In this document: positions 9,556 to 21,623 of the stretch, piece after piece
Position numbering within the stretch: the stretch's first letter is position 1
Layout: each line of letters opens with the position of its first letter
Source of the DNA: Paraescarpia echinospica
Taxonomy: Eukaryota; Annelida; Polychaeta; Sabellida; Siboglinidae
Direction of reading: 5' to 3'
DNA length: 64,000 bases
Assembly: GCA_020002185.1 (NCBI GenBank)
Contig: CM034534.1
Coordinates: 61,792,990-61,856,989 of the forward strand
Notes under the pieces: generated by a model
Database searches by the model: none
The model's input: the letters and a program-made list of their open reading frames with translations, nothing else
Told to the model about the DNA's origin: nothing
Made by a program: the position numbers and the translations under genes

Positions 9556-12500
9556 TTATACATGCAGCTTCTGCGGTGCCTTGCACATTCGCGAAGGATA
9601 ACGTTTTTCTCTCACGGGCGAAGACATTGAAGTGGATGGTTTCACACGTGTTTCGCTGGGTTGTGGTGTTGAGTCACATTTCTTCTCTTCTTCAGTGAGA
9701 ACGGATGGCGAAGGATCACCACTGGGAAACACAACCACGGCTTCCGGCACTGCAATCGGAGACTTGATTGTAGACTCGGCATCACAAATGTGTTCAATGT
9801 GTCGTCGCCAGACGACACCTGGTGTTATCTCGACCTGGTATGACACCGGACCAGTACGCAACACGATTGTACCGGAAACCCATTTGTCGTTCCCACGATA
9901 GTCGCGCACTGCTACGGATTGTCCTACTGCGAGTTCACGATGTTGAACCGTTGAACGAATTGCTTGTGACATCTGTTTAGCAGCAATGTCGCGGCGTAAG
10001 TCTGGTTTCAGCGCGTCCAGTCGAGTGCGAAGGTTTCTTCCGTAGAACAACTTAGCTGGCGTTTCATTTGTCGTTGCGTGGGGAGTATTCCTGTACGCCA
10101 TCAGGAAATTTGCAAGTTTTTGTTCGACCGAACCGACTTCCCACTTCATCGCACGAAGAGATTGTTTGAAAGTTTGTACAAATCTTTCAGCCAATCCGTT
10201 GGTTGCGGGATGATACGGTGCTGACTTCAGATGTTTGATTGCATTGGCTTTGGTGAATTTGTTAAACTCATCTGAAGTAAACTGAGGCCCATTGTCACTA
10301 ACCAAAATTTCGGGCAGACCGTTACGAGCGAATACACTTCGTAGAATTTCGATGGTCTTTGTAGCGGTTGTTGACTGCGTGCTGATCACCTCGGGCCATT
10401 TCGAGTGTGCATCCATGATGACGAGAAACATAGTTCCTTGAAAGGGGCCGGCGTAATCAACATGCACACGTTGCCATGGCTTGGTCGGCCATTCCCAAGG
10501 GTGTAATGGTGCTTGTGTGGGCATCTTCTGTACATGTTGACAGGCTGGGCACCCTTTTGCCATCTGTTCAAGATCATGGTCAATTCCTGGCCACCAAACA
10601 TGACTTCTGGCCAAGGATTTCATTTTGACTACTCCCAAATGTCCTTCGTGTAGCAAGTGTAGAACCTGCGGGCGAAGTTTCAATGGTATTATCACTCTGA
10701 TTCCCCACATCATACATCCTTCTGACAGGGAAAGTTCTTTCCGTCGCGTGTAGTAAGGAGCGATTTCCTTGTCACCTGTGTAGGCCCAACCGTCCTTGGT
10801 TAGAGTATATACTTTCGCCAGAACTTGGTAATTTTGGGTTTCAAGTCTCACTTGAGCACTAGACACTGGAACTGCGTCCACCTGAGATATGTGGAAGGCT
10901 TCCACAGGATCAATGACCTCTTCATCCTGGTCGTAGGTTTCCTTTATAGGAAGACGTGATAACGCATCAACGTTCGCATAACTGGAAGTATTCCGAAACT
11001 TTATTTCATAGTCCATTCCAGACAAGAACAATGCGTAGCGCTGAAGTCTTGCAGATGTCATCGTCGGTACTCCCTTGCTTAGACTGAGAATTGATAGCAA
11101 AGGCTGATGATCCGTCACTAATGTGAAGCGGCGACCATATAGATATGAGTGGAATTTCTTCACTCCCCAAATCAACGCAAGTGCTTCCTTGTCAATTTGG
11201 GCATAGTTACGTTCTGCCGATGTCAGTGAACGTGATACGAATCCGACTGGTCTGTCAGTTCCATCTGCCAATGTGTGAGACAAGACTGCGCCAATTCCGT
11301 AAGCTGATGCGTCACATTCCAACTTTATTGGCAACTGCGGGTCGTAGTGTGTCAACACTTGATCGGAGCTTATCATGTGCTTTGTTTCCGAAAACGCCTT
11401 CTCGCACTATACAGTCCATCGCCATTTCCTGCATTTCTCCAACATCTAGTTTAGTGGCCATACTACTGTGTACAGATTTGGCAGAAACCGGTGATAGTAG
11501 TTAAGCAGGCCTAGGTATGCCCTCAGCTGAGCTACATTCTCCGGTCTGGGCGCATTGCCTACAGCGTCGATCTTCTCAGGCATTTTGTGGAGTCCCTCTT
11601 TGTCGATTCTGTGTCCGCATTATGTGATTTCGTCCTTGAAGAATTCACATTCCGTTATTTCAGCCCTGAGATTGTAATCGCGTAGACGCTGGAGGACTCG
11701 GCGCACATTCGCTAGGTGCTCCTGGTCAGTCTTCCCAGTAATGATGATGTCATCCAGAATAACTTGCGTTCCTGGAATGTCCTGTAGTATCTGGTCAATT
11801 GTTCTTTGCCAGATTGTAGGTGCAGCTGCGACGCCAAATAACAGTCGGTTGTACTGAAACAGTCCTTTGTGCGTGTTGATAGTCAGATACTTCTTTGACT
11901 CATCCTCCATTTCGAGTTGCAGGTAAGCTTGACGGAGATCAATCTTTGTGAATTTCTCACCTGCACTGAGATTTGCGAAGACATCTTCAATCCGGGGTAA
12001 CGGATAGTGATCCACTTTCAGTTCCGGATTTATGGTGACCTTGAAATCACCGCATATTTTTACTGATCCGTTTGACTTAGGAACAGGCACGATTGGAGTT
12101 GCCCATTCACTCCAATCAACTTTTGTGATGATTCCTTCTTTCTCAAGTTTCTCAAGTTCTGCTTCAACTTTCGGGCGTAGTGAATAGGGTACTTGTCTGG
12201 CCTTGTGGAATTTTGGAGTTGCCTCCTCCTTGTGATGGAGTTTCGCCTTGGGTCCTTGGATGGCTCCAAGTCTGGCTTGAAAGACTTCCTTAAACTCCAA
12301 TTTAAGTGCATCCAGTTGTTCCTGCATACTCCCTGTATTCTTCGTTGCAGAGATGTGTTTGATGGACTTCCAGTCTAGCTTAATCCTGTTAAGCCACTGG
12401 CGCCCAAACAATGCTGGTCCTCCCTTTCTGACCACATATAATTGCAAGTTTTGTTGCTGTCCATTGTACTCTACATCGACATATACCATGCCGAGTGGAG

Positions 12501-13661
12501 CAATTTCTTCGCCAGAATAGGTCTTTAAGACCACCGAAGTGTGTTGTGTCTTTACTTCGGGAAAGTACTCATCAAACCGTTGCTTGTTTATCACCGACAC
12601 TGCCGAGCCTGTATCGAGTTCCATTTGTAATGGTTTACCATTTATTTTAGGATTTACCAAAATAATCCTGGTATCAGGCGATCGGTCCATGGTATGTATT
12701 TCCAGAGCAGCTACATTCTCAGCATCACTGTCATATACATCTTCAATCACGTGTACATGTTGGGAACCTGTGTGTTTACCACCAGTACTACCACGCGATG
12801 CATCGTTACCCTGGCAACGTTGGTTTCCATGTGTATTGGCACGGCATGCTGGCTTGATATGTCCTTTCTTTTTGCATTTATGACACTGTGCCTCATTGAA
12901 TTTGCAATCTTCCGGGGTATGGCCCGACCGTGCACATCTATAACATGGTTTGCTATATTGTCCTCTTTTTGGCTTGACGTGGACTTTGTGTACAGCCGTA
13001 CCATTTCTGTACTGCCCCAGTTCAGCAGCATCCCTTGTAGCTGTTTCCATGGCCACTGAAATCTCCACCGCACGCTCAAACGTCAGTGTTATTTCTGACA
13101 ACAATCTCTTTTGTATATGTTCGTTTATCAGGCCACACACAAATCGGTCTCGCAGGGAATCTCCCAAATTTTCTCAAAATTCACAATGTTCTGACAGTTT
13201 TCTAATTTGTGCAACATATTGCGCAACACTTTCTCCCTCTTGTTGGTCCTTCTTGTAGAAACGAAACCTTTCTGCAATCACGAGAGGCTTAGGTGACAGA
13301 TGTTGACTAAGTATCGCCGTTAACTGAGCGGTTTATCCGGCGCACACAAATCTCTCAGCAGACGGTACGTCTTACCTCCTATAAGACTCAGCAAAGCCGG
13401 CACTTGTTTCACATCTGGAACGTCATTCGCCAGAAAATATTGTTCTAACCGTTCATAGTAAGCTGGCCACGAAATACGCTACATTGGCGACGAGGATGAC
13501 TCAAAGAACTCGTCAATCCACTTGCACAGGTCGGTAGAACAAAAGTGATGAACTGTCACGCTGGTACAAATGTGCGTTGACTTGTGTCGAACTTTGAAGC
13601 GCTCGGAACTCCGATAAAAACGTGTTACCGTATTCGCTGCAATGGCCGCCCCCATTGGCAA
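9556..13661 (-). pseudogene. gypsy-1 gag-pol polyprotein with premature stops
   Basis: One continuous frame from about 13167 to 9556 is broken only by stops at 11620-11622, 11446-11448 and 11407-11409. Gag upstream (13168-13661) has further stops, for example one at about 13170 and one in the WPAYYERLEQYF region. Domains in order are a gag core with GESVAQYVAQ, two CCHC knuckles (CYRCARSGHTPEDC and CHKCKKKGHIKPAC, about 12840-12960), aspartic protease LDTGSAVSVI, and RT with FTKIDLRQAYLQ and ILDDIIITG (catalytic Asp pair, preceded by Leu rather than Tyr). Then come RNase H LECDASAYGIGA and integrase with HHCC finger, HVDYAGPF, VSDNGPQF and NGLAERF giving D, D and E. gag and pol appear to share one frame. 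Not functional as it stands. Confidence 0.93.
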
Positions 13662-13683
13662 AATTGAAACTTTCGACAGCCAG

Positions 13684-13844
13684 TGTAGCGTATTTCGTCT
13701 AAATACACTATATATTTACAAAACACGACATAACCATGAGATGGCGGAACAGGAACTACTTTTTATAGTATCCAAGTATGGATCATTACGCCGATACAAA
13801 ACAATAGTAATTACGCATCAACACGTAGTTCTAAATACACAACA
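13684..13844 (-). repeat. 5' LTR of gypsy-1
   Basis: 161 bp, TG...CA, followed on the right by the CGAAG duplication. The candidate TATA box reads TATAAAAAG on the minus strand (about 13759-13769). Confidence 0.95.
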
Positions 13845-13849
13845 CGAAG

Positions 13850-14317
13850 TATTACTCCTTCCTTTGGAAGTTGACTATACACAAAATATGCAATGCATCC
13901 TGGATAAGTTAACAAATTAAATTCATACAATAAATTATATATAGCATCAGCGCAATGGACATTCGTAAACTATTGTTTTCAAGGTGTACAATTAGACAAT
14001 TAATATGATCATATTTACCAGGCAACCAAAAATTAACTACGTTGAAATGACAAACAACTTATTGTTTATAACTTTCTAATAAATAGGGGTAAATAATTTT
14101 TTTCCAAATTTAAGTTAGACAAACTATGCCAATTATAAAAACAAAGTCTTCCTTTTGCGAGTGGAAGAGCGATGTACTAAGAAGCCATAGAGAGGCTAAG
14201 GGTCATGCTGAACATATAACTGAGATTGTTATTGCATAAAGAAAAGTACAGGATTTTCAAGCTCAAATCATACTATTGCTATTATAATCATATATTAGTC
14301 ACTCATATATATATATA
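13850..14317. other. AT-rich stretch without recognised genes
   Basis: This continues the pre-insertion sequence of 8186-9039. No domain or repeat was recognised. An AT microsatellite (about 14305-14320) leads into the next palindrome. Confidence 0.4.
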
Positions 14318-14454
14318 TATTTCCAAGACTTATATTAATACAGTGGGATAGTAATGCTGTGCATATATGTATATACACACACACACACACGTGTGTGTGT
14401 GTGTGTGTGTGCACATCATTACTATTTCACTATATTAGTATATGTCTTGGAAAT
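14318..14454. repeat. Palindrome with (CA)n/(TG)n core, probably in a P-element intron
   Basis: The left arm (ATTTCCAAGACTTATATTAA..., 14318-14363) is the imperfect reverse complement of the right arm (14411-14454), with a (CA)n then (TG)n centre that is itself palindromic. The right arm ends in a splice-acceptor-like AATATTTCAG directly before the THAP exon at 14462. The left-arm motif AGTAATGCTGTGCATATAT recurs at about 18250 and 21120, inside the P-like sequences of the tandem array, so it belongs to that element family. Confidence 0.7.
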
Positions 14455-14461
14455 ATTTCAG

Positions 14462-15595
14462 GTTTCCAGATGTGACCAAGTCAGCCGAACTACACCGCAG
14501 ATGGTTAGTACATTTGCGGCGTGAAGGTACAGCCGTGTTTGTTCAGTTTTTGTTAAGAGAACAGGTAATATTGTGCGTCTAGCAGTAGGTGCAATTCCAA
14601 CCAAGTTTGATATTCCATCACGCTTCCAGAAGGCAACGACAATACCTTTCCTTGACAGTGAACCACCCGATCACACCGAACCATCCTCAGGTGACCAACC
14701 GTTGCCCAAAGTTATCTATGACCATGCTTATCTTGTCCACAAAAGTATCCGCAAGTTGAAGAGACAATTAGATGATGCTTTGTATGTAGTCAGTGTGTAA
14801 CAAAATAATCTTAAAGTATCTCGACAGAAGATTATGCATCTAAAAAGGAAAGGTGACAGTTTGACGTCAGTGGTAGAATCGTTAAAAGAGAACAATCTAG
14901 TGTCTAGCGATTGTGCGGATGTATTGGGAAAAACATTTGCCGGTGCCTCTTACGATTTGATGCAGAGAATTGTTTCGCAAAAGACAAACAGAAGACCAGG
15001 TGCATACTCGGAAGAATTGCGGTACATTGCATTGTCCCTCAAATTCTACTCTGCCAAAGACTACAAATACGTGAGAAAGACCTTTGCTTTAGGTCTTCCA
15101 CACCCCTCTACCATTAGGACCTGGTAAGGCGCTGTCGATGCAGATCCAGATCCAGAGTTTACCCGGTCTGTTTTTATGCTCCGTCTGCCAACGTTCTGGC
15201 TGCCAAGAAGGATGGCCAAAACATAATTTGTAGTTTGATGCTTGATGAAATGGCCATCAAAAGGCATGTCGAATTTTACGGTAAGCAGTTCAGGGGTTTT
15301 GTTGATTTTGGCACAGGACTTGACGATGATTCTGTATGGCCATGTAGGTAACGCGATCAGGTGGAAATACTTGTCAGACTTGCATGCACTCCAGGAAGAA
15401 GAAAGTCTCCGTCTGGATAATAAGCTTAAGTCTAGTCATCTTTGCTGGCATAGACAAAAGATGAAGGTTAACTTGACTGCTCAGTCTCTCAGCTCAAGGG
15501 TAGCTGATGCGAGTGATATCTGTAACACGCAGCTGAAACTTCCACAGTTTGTTGGTTATGAGGCAAATGTGTTTATGACTAATTTCAGCACGTGA
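14462..15595 (+). pseudogene. P-element/THAP9-like transposase, broken copy 1
   Basis: P-type transposases carry an N-terminal THAP zinc finger, a helix-turn-helix region and an RNase H-like catalytic core. The first exon-like block (from 14462, after an AG acceptor) reads FPDVTKS and HRRWLVHLRREG, the second half of a THAP domain. Next are AIPTKFDIPSRF (AVPTIF-like box), a coiled-coil LKRQLDDAL, and a helix-turn-helix block at 14834-15122 ending in GLPHPSTIRTW. The catalytic start LDEMAIKRH lies near 15240 out of frame. At about 15332 the sequence jumps from the GLDDDS point to LYGHVGNAIRWKYLSDLH, deleting the core in between. The THAP first exon is not found upstream. Confidence 0.85.
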
Positions 15596-15881
15596 CATAC
15601 ATCTAAAAAGACATGTACCTTGGCTGAAGGGTTTGATGGATGCTGAAAGGAAGGTTCTAAACTGGCAGGCTCCAGCTTCGCCCCCAAGACTCTCAACATT
15701 GAGAAATGTGAAGAAGGTCCATCACAGGTGAAGGCAACAAACTTAACACCAACATCGTGAGCTTTTCAAGAGAGGTAACAACAAGATTTGCCTTTTCGTT
15801 GCCACTTAAACCATCAATCGGGAAGTAACCACAGGGCACTTTCCATGAACCATTTATGCAATTTACCATGAAAATGAGTGC
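15590..15881 (-). pseudogene. Inverted P-transposase core fragment
   Basis: The catalytic-core segment missing from copy 1 appears here on the opposite strand (INGSWKVPCGYF, IDGLSGNEKANL). The junction lies at GACTAATTTCAGC, which occurs in both orientations in this family, so the inversion probably used that inverted microhomology. The same segment stands in + orientation in each tandem unit. Confidence 0.8.
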
Positions 15882-16648
15882 ACTCTTTCTAGCATATCTA
15901 TGTCCTTCTTGCGGTATGGCCTCCACGCTTGTATACAATATTCTAAATGAGGCCTAATTATTGTTTTGTACAGCGGTATTATTAGTTATTTTTCTTTATA
16001 TGCTATATTTCGCCCAATCAATCCAAGGATTTCATTTCCTTTTGAAGCTGCAATTCCACACTGCTCTGAAACCTTCATGTCAGCACTAAGTCTTTTTCTT
16101 TTACAGTAGTATTTAGTACAGTTCCCCCTATTGTATATTCTACATATCCGGTCCCATGTCCTGTGTGAAGGCATTTACATTTCCCAAAATTTAACAACAT
16201 TTGCCACTTTTCAGACCATTTGATCAAACTGTCAAGATCATCTTGTAAATGCTGTCTATCTCCATCACTTTTAATCCTTCTAAAACTTTTGTATCATCTG
16301 CAAATGTCAACACCTTGCTAGCTATATCATCGTCCAAATCGTTTATATATATTAAGAATAATATAGGTCCCAGTACTGATCCCTGTGGAACCCCACTGAA
16401 AACTAATTTCCAGTTTGAAGCCTACCCATCAACAACTACACGTTGTCTTCTGTCAATCAACCATTTTTCTATCCAGTTAATTATACCATTACCTATGCCA
16501 TGGGCCTTTAGTTTAAGCAGTAATCTCTGATGTGGCACTTTGTCGAAAGCTTTTTGAAAATCTAAGTAGATGTTATCTACTGGTGATCCATCATCTACCC
16601 ACTTAGTGATATCTTCCAAAAAACGTAACATATTTATTAAGCATGACC

Positions 16649-17165
16649 GATGTCGATGCAGATCCAGATCCAGAGTTTACCCGGTCTGTTTTTATGCTCC
16701 GTCTGCCAACGTTCTGGCTGCCAAGAAGGATGGCCAAAACATAATTTGTAGTTTTATGCTTGATGAAATGGCCATCAAAAGGCATGTCGAATTTTACGGT
16801 AAGCAGTTCAGGGGTTTTGTTGATTTTGGCACAGGACTTGACGATGATTCTCTGCCTGCTGCCAAAGATGCACTCATTTTCATGGTAAATTGCATAAATG
16901 GTTCATGGAAAGTGCCCTGTGGTTACTTCCCGATTGATGGTTTAAGTGGCAACGAAAAGGCAAATCTTGTTGTTACCTCTCTTGAAAAGCTCACGATGTT
17001 GGTGTTAAGTTTGTTGCCTTCACCTGTGATGGACCTTCTTCACATTTCTCAATGTTGAGAGTCTTGGGGGCGAAGCTGGAGCCTGCCAGTTTAGAACCTT
17101 CCTTTCAGCATCCATCAAACCCTTCAGCCAAGGTACATGTCTTTTTAGATGTATGTCACGTGCTG
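16649..17165 (+). pseudogene. P-transposase catalytic core, sense arm of unit 1
   Basis: It starts at a sharp junction (GCATGACC then GATGTCGATGCAG) and reads [47 protein letters not shown], then after a one-base slip FTCDGPSSHFSMLR and FLDVCHVLKLV. The LDEM and LDVCH aspartates are the presumed RNase H-fold metal ligands. It stops at the palindromic junction. Codons differ from the antisense arm, so two diverged P lineages are joined here. Confidence 0.85.
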
Positions 17166-18282
17166 AAATTAGTCATAAACACATTTGCCTCATAACCAAC
17201 AAACTGTGGAAGTTTCAGCTGCGTGTTACAGATATCACTCGCATCAGCTACCCTTGAGCTGAGAGACTGAGCAGTCAAGTTAACCTTCATCTTTTGTCTA
17301 TGCCAGCAAAGATGACTAGACTTAAGCTTATTATCCAGACGGAGACTTTCTTCTTCCTGGAGTGCATGCAAGTCTGACAAGTATTTCCACCTGATCGCGT
17401 TACCTACATGGCCATACAAAATGCCGCCATCTACAAATGTGTGTTTGACTAATTTCAGCATGTTACATACATCTAAAACGATATGTACTTTGGCTGAAGG
17501 GTCTGATGAATGTTCAAAGAAAGAGTCTAAACTGGCAGGATCCAGCTTCGCCCCCAAGGTTCTCAACATTGAGAAATGTGAAGAAGATCTATCACAGGTG
17601 AAGGCAACAACCTTAACATCAACATCGTGTAGCTTTTCAAGAGAAATAACAACAAGATTTGTCTTTTCGTTGCCACAAACCATCAATCGGGAAGTAACCA
17701 CATGGCATTTTCCATGAGCCGTTTATACAAACTATCATGAAAACTAGTGCATCTTTGGTAGGAGGAAGAAAATCATCGTCAAGTCCTGTGCCAAAATCAG
17801 CATAACCCCTGAACTACTTACCGTCAAATTCTATATGCCGTTTGATGGCCATTTCATCAAGCATCAAACTACATATGATGTCTTGGCCATCTCTGTTGGC
17901 AGACAGAACAGAAAAAGAAGTGTCGAATTTGAGGGTCATTGCTAACGACCGCAATTCTTCCGATTATGCACCTGATGTCTTGTTTGCCTTTGGCGAAACA
18001 ATTCTCTGCATCAAATCGTAAGAGGCACCGGCAAATTTGATTGTTATCTTTTAAGGATTCTACCACTGATCGAAGTCAAACTGTCAGTTTTTCTTTTTAG
18101 ACGCATACTGTTCTGTCTAGATGCCTTAAGCTTCTTTTGGTACACATTGACTACACCCAAAACATCATCTAATTATCTCTTCAACTTACGGTGACGTTTC
18201 TGTACATCATAAGATGTACAGAAATATAAACATATAAATATACTGGAATAGTAATGCTGTGCATATATATATATATAATATA
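17150..18282 (-). pseudogene. P-transposase, antisense arm of unit 1
   Basis: On the minus strand this runs from the coiled-coil (about 18180), through a decayed helix-turn-helix (CRCLLRFDAENCFAKGKQ in a shifted frame), to an open 181-codon stretch (17156-17701). That stretch has ISLEKLHDVDVKVVAFTCD, VLDVCNMLKLVKHTF, DGGILYGHVGN and QLKLPQFVGYEANVF. The THAP half is missing. With the sense arm it forms a head-to-head inverted repeat of several hundred bases whose centre is near 17155. Confidence 0.85.
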
Positions 18283-18752
18283 TTTAACAAGATTTAACAA
18301 GATTGCCATCCAGAGAATTAACTCTAGATGGCAGGTGGATAAGGAAGCCCTTTGGATTATCGAGAGTCCAACCCTTTTATCTACATATATCCAGCCCTTC
18401 TGAGCTATGTGTCGATTTTATTGTTAAACATATTCACACTACTAGCACCCACACAATTATCAGATAATCTGTTCCATTCATTCACAGTCCTTTGTGAAAA
18501 TGAGAACTTTCTTACGTCTAATCTACACTGCTCCTTTACTAATGTAACTTCATGTCCTCTAGTCTTTCTATCTTTCTTAACTGAAAAACCATATTTCTAT
18601 CAATATTTTCATAACCATTCAATATTTCAAACACGTCTATCTGATCTCCTCTCAATCTCCTGGTCTCTAGTGTTGTTAAACCACATTCTTTTAGGCGTTT
18701 TTCATATCTAAGATCCCTCAGTTTTTGTATCATTTTAGTCGCTCTCCTCTGT

Positions 18753-21623
18753 ACTCTTTCTAGAATATCTATGTCCTTCTTGCGGTATGGCCTCCACGCT
18801 TGTATACAATATTCTAAATGAGGCCTAATTATTGTTTTGTACAGCGGTATTATTAGTTATTTTTCTTTATATGCTATATTTCGCCCAATCAATCCAAGGA
18901 TTTCATTTCCTTTTGAAGCTGCAATTCCACACTGCTCTAAAACCTTCATGTCAGCACTAAGTCTTTTTCTTTTACAGTAGTATTTAGTACAGTTCCCCCC
19001 ATTGTATATTCTACATATCCGGTCCCATGTCCTGTGTGAAGGCATTTACATTTCCCAAAATTTAACAACATTTGCCACTTTTCAGACCATTTGATCAAAC
19101 TGTCAAGATCATCTTGTAAATGCTGTCTATCTCCATCACTTTTAATCCTTCTAAAACTTTTGTATCATCTGCAAATGTCAACACCTTGCTAGCTATATCA
19201 TCGTCCAAATCGTTTATATATATTAAGAATAATATAGGTCCCAGTACTGATCCCTGTGGAACCCCACTGAAAACTAATTTCCAGTTTGAAGCCTACCCAT
19301 CAACAACTACACGTTGTCTTCTGTCAATCAACCATTTTTCTATCCAGTTAATTATACCATTACCTATGCCATAGGCCTTTAGTTTAAGCAGTAATCTCTG
19401 ATGTGGCACTTTGTCGAAAGCTTTTTGAAAATCTAAGTAGATGTTATCTACTGGTGATCCATCATCTACCCACTTAGTGATATCTTCCAAAAAACGTAAC
19501 ATATTTATTAAGCATGACCGATGTCGATGCAGATCCAGATCCAGAGTTTACCCGGTCTGTTTTTATGCTCCGTCTGCCAACGTTCTGGCTGCCAAGAAGG
19601 ATGGCCAAAACATAATTTGTAGTTTTATGCTTGATGAAATGGCCATCAAAAGGCATGTCGAATTTTACGGTAAGCAGTTCAGGGGTTTTGTTGATTTTGG
19701 CACAGGACTTGACGATGATTCTCTGCCTGCTGCCAAAGATGCACTCATTTTCATGGTAAATTGCATAAATGGTTCATGGAAAGTGCCCTGTGGTTACTTC
19801 CCGATTGATGGTTTAAGTGGCAACGAAAAGGCAAATCTTGTTGTTACCTCTCTTGAAAAGCTCACGATGTTGGTGTTAAGTTTGTTGCCTTCACCTGTGA
19901 TGGACCTTCTTCACATTTCTCAATGTTGAGAGTCTTGGGGGCGAAGCTGGAGCCTGCCAGTTTAGAACCTTCCTTTCAGCATCCATCAAACCCTTCAGCC
20001 AAGGTACATGTCTTTTTAGATGTATGTCACGTGCTGAAATTAGTCATAAACACATTTGCCTCATAACCAACAAACTGTGGAAGTTTCAGCTGCGTGTTAC
20101 AGATATCACTCGCATCAGCTACCCTTGAGCTGAGAGACTGAGCAGTCAAGTTAACCTTCATCTTTTGTCTATGCCAGCAAAGATGACTAGACTTAAGCTT
20201 ATTATCCAGACGGAGACTTTCTTCTTCCTGGAGTGCATGCAAGTCTGACAAGTATTTCCACCTGATCGCGTTACCTACATGGCCATACAAAATGCCGCCA
20301 TCTACAAATGTGTGTTTGACTAATTTCAGCATGTTACATACATCTAAAACGATATGTACTTTGGCTGAAGGGTCTGATGAATGTTCAAAGAAAGAGTCTA
20401 AACTGGCAGGATCCAGCTTCGCCCCCAAGGTTCTCAACATTGAGAAATGTGAAGAAGATCTATCACAGGTGAAGGCAACAACCTTAACATCAACATCGTG
20501 TAGCTTTTCAAGAGAAATAACAACAAGATTTGTCTTTTCGTTGCCACAAACCATCAATCGGGAAGTAACCACATGGCATTTTCCATGAGCCGTTTATACA
20601 AACTATCATGAAAACTAGTGCATCTTTGGTAGGAGGAAGAAAATCATCGTCAAGTCCTGTGCCAAAATCAGCATAACCCCTGAACTACTTACCGTCAAAT
20701 TCTATATGCCGTTTGATGGCCATTTCATCAAGCATCAAACTACATATGATGTCTTGGCCATCTCTGTTGGCAGACAGAACAGAAAAAGAAGTGTCGAATT
20801 TGAGGGTCATTGCTAACGACCGCAATTCTTCCGATTATGCACCTGATGTCTTGTTTGCCTTTGGCGAAACAATTCTCTGCATCAAATCGTAAGAGGCACC
20901 GGCAAATTTGATTGTTATCTTTTAAGGATTCTACCACTGATCGAAGTCAAACTGTCAGTTTTTCTTTTTAGACGCATACTGTTCTGTCTAGATGCCTTAA
21001 GCTTCTTTTGGTACACATTGACTACACCCAAAACATCATCTAATTATCTCTTCAACTTACGGTGACGTTTCTGTACATCATAAGATGTACAGAAATATAA
21101 ACATATAAATATACTGGAATAGTAATGCTGTGCATATATATATATATAATATATTTAACAAGATTTAACAAGATTGCCATCCAGAGAATTAACTCTAGAT
21201 GGCAGGTGGATAAGGAAGGCCTTTGGATTATCGAGAGTCCAACCCTTTTATCTACATATATCCAGCCCTTCTGAGCTATGTGTCGATTTTATTGTTAAAC
21301 ATATTCACACTACTAGCACCCACACAATTATCAGATAATCTGTTCCATTCATTCACAGTCCTTTGTGAAAATGAGAACTTTCTTACGTCTAATCTACACT
21401 GCTCCTTTACTAATGTAACTTCATGTCCTCTAGTCTTTCTATCTTTCTTAACTGAAAAACCATATTTCTATCAATATTTTCATAACCATTCAATATTTCA
21501 AACACGTCTATCTGATCTCCTCTCAATCTCCTGGTCTCTAGTGTTGTTAAACCACATTCTTTTAGGCGTTTTTCATAACTAAGATCCCTCAGTTTTTGTA
21601 TCATTTTAGTCGCTCTCCTCTGT
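18753..21623. repeat. Tandem unit 2 (2,871 bp)
   Basis: A near-perfect copy of unit 1. By eye I see only a handful of substitutions (for example ATGGGCC/ATAGGCC near 16500/19371 and CTGAAACC/CTAAAACC near 16068/18939). It contains the same CR1 fragment (18753-19519), sense P core (19520 to about 20036), antisense P (about 20021-21153) and CR1 3' end (21154 on). Confidence 0.95.
19520..21153. pseudogene. P-transposase head-to-head pair in unit 2
   Basis: The same sense arm (19520 to about 20036) and antisense arm (about 20021-21153) as in unit 1. The open frames on both strands (19441-19929 +, 20027-20572 minus) have the same predicted protein as the first copy, so homogenisation or very recent duplication is required. 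Confidence 0.88.

Larger units (their letters stand above)
9045..13844 (-). mobile_element. Ty3/gypsy LTR retrotransposon, gypsy-1
   Basis: A complete element of 4.8 kb. Two 161-bp LTRs (9045-9205 and 13684-13844) begin TG and end CA in + orientation. A 5-bp target duplication, CGAAG, lies at 9040-9044 and 13845-13849. A polypurine tract, GGGGAGGAAA on the minus strand, sits at 9206-9215 beside the 3' LTR. Gene order gag, protease, RT, RNase H, integrase marks the Ty3/gypsy class. The LTRs differ at 4 of 161 positions, so the insertion is fairly recent, yet gag-pol has several stops. The sequence after the 5' LTR begins CTGGCTGTCG on the minus strand; I could not assign it to a tRNA primer. 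Confidence 0.96.
15882..18752. repeat. Tandem unit 1 (2,871 bp), CR1/P-element chimera
   Basis: Every landmark recurs at exactly +2,871 (for example 16570, 19441; 17156, 20027; 17869, 20740). Composition in order: CR1 RT fragment (minus, 15882-16648), P core (+, 16649 to about 17165), P transposase (minus, about 17150-18282), CR1 3' half (minus, from about 18283). The left junction (GTGCACTCTTTCT against TGTACTCTTTCT in the other units) suggests microhomology joining. Confidence 0.95.
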
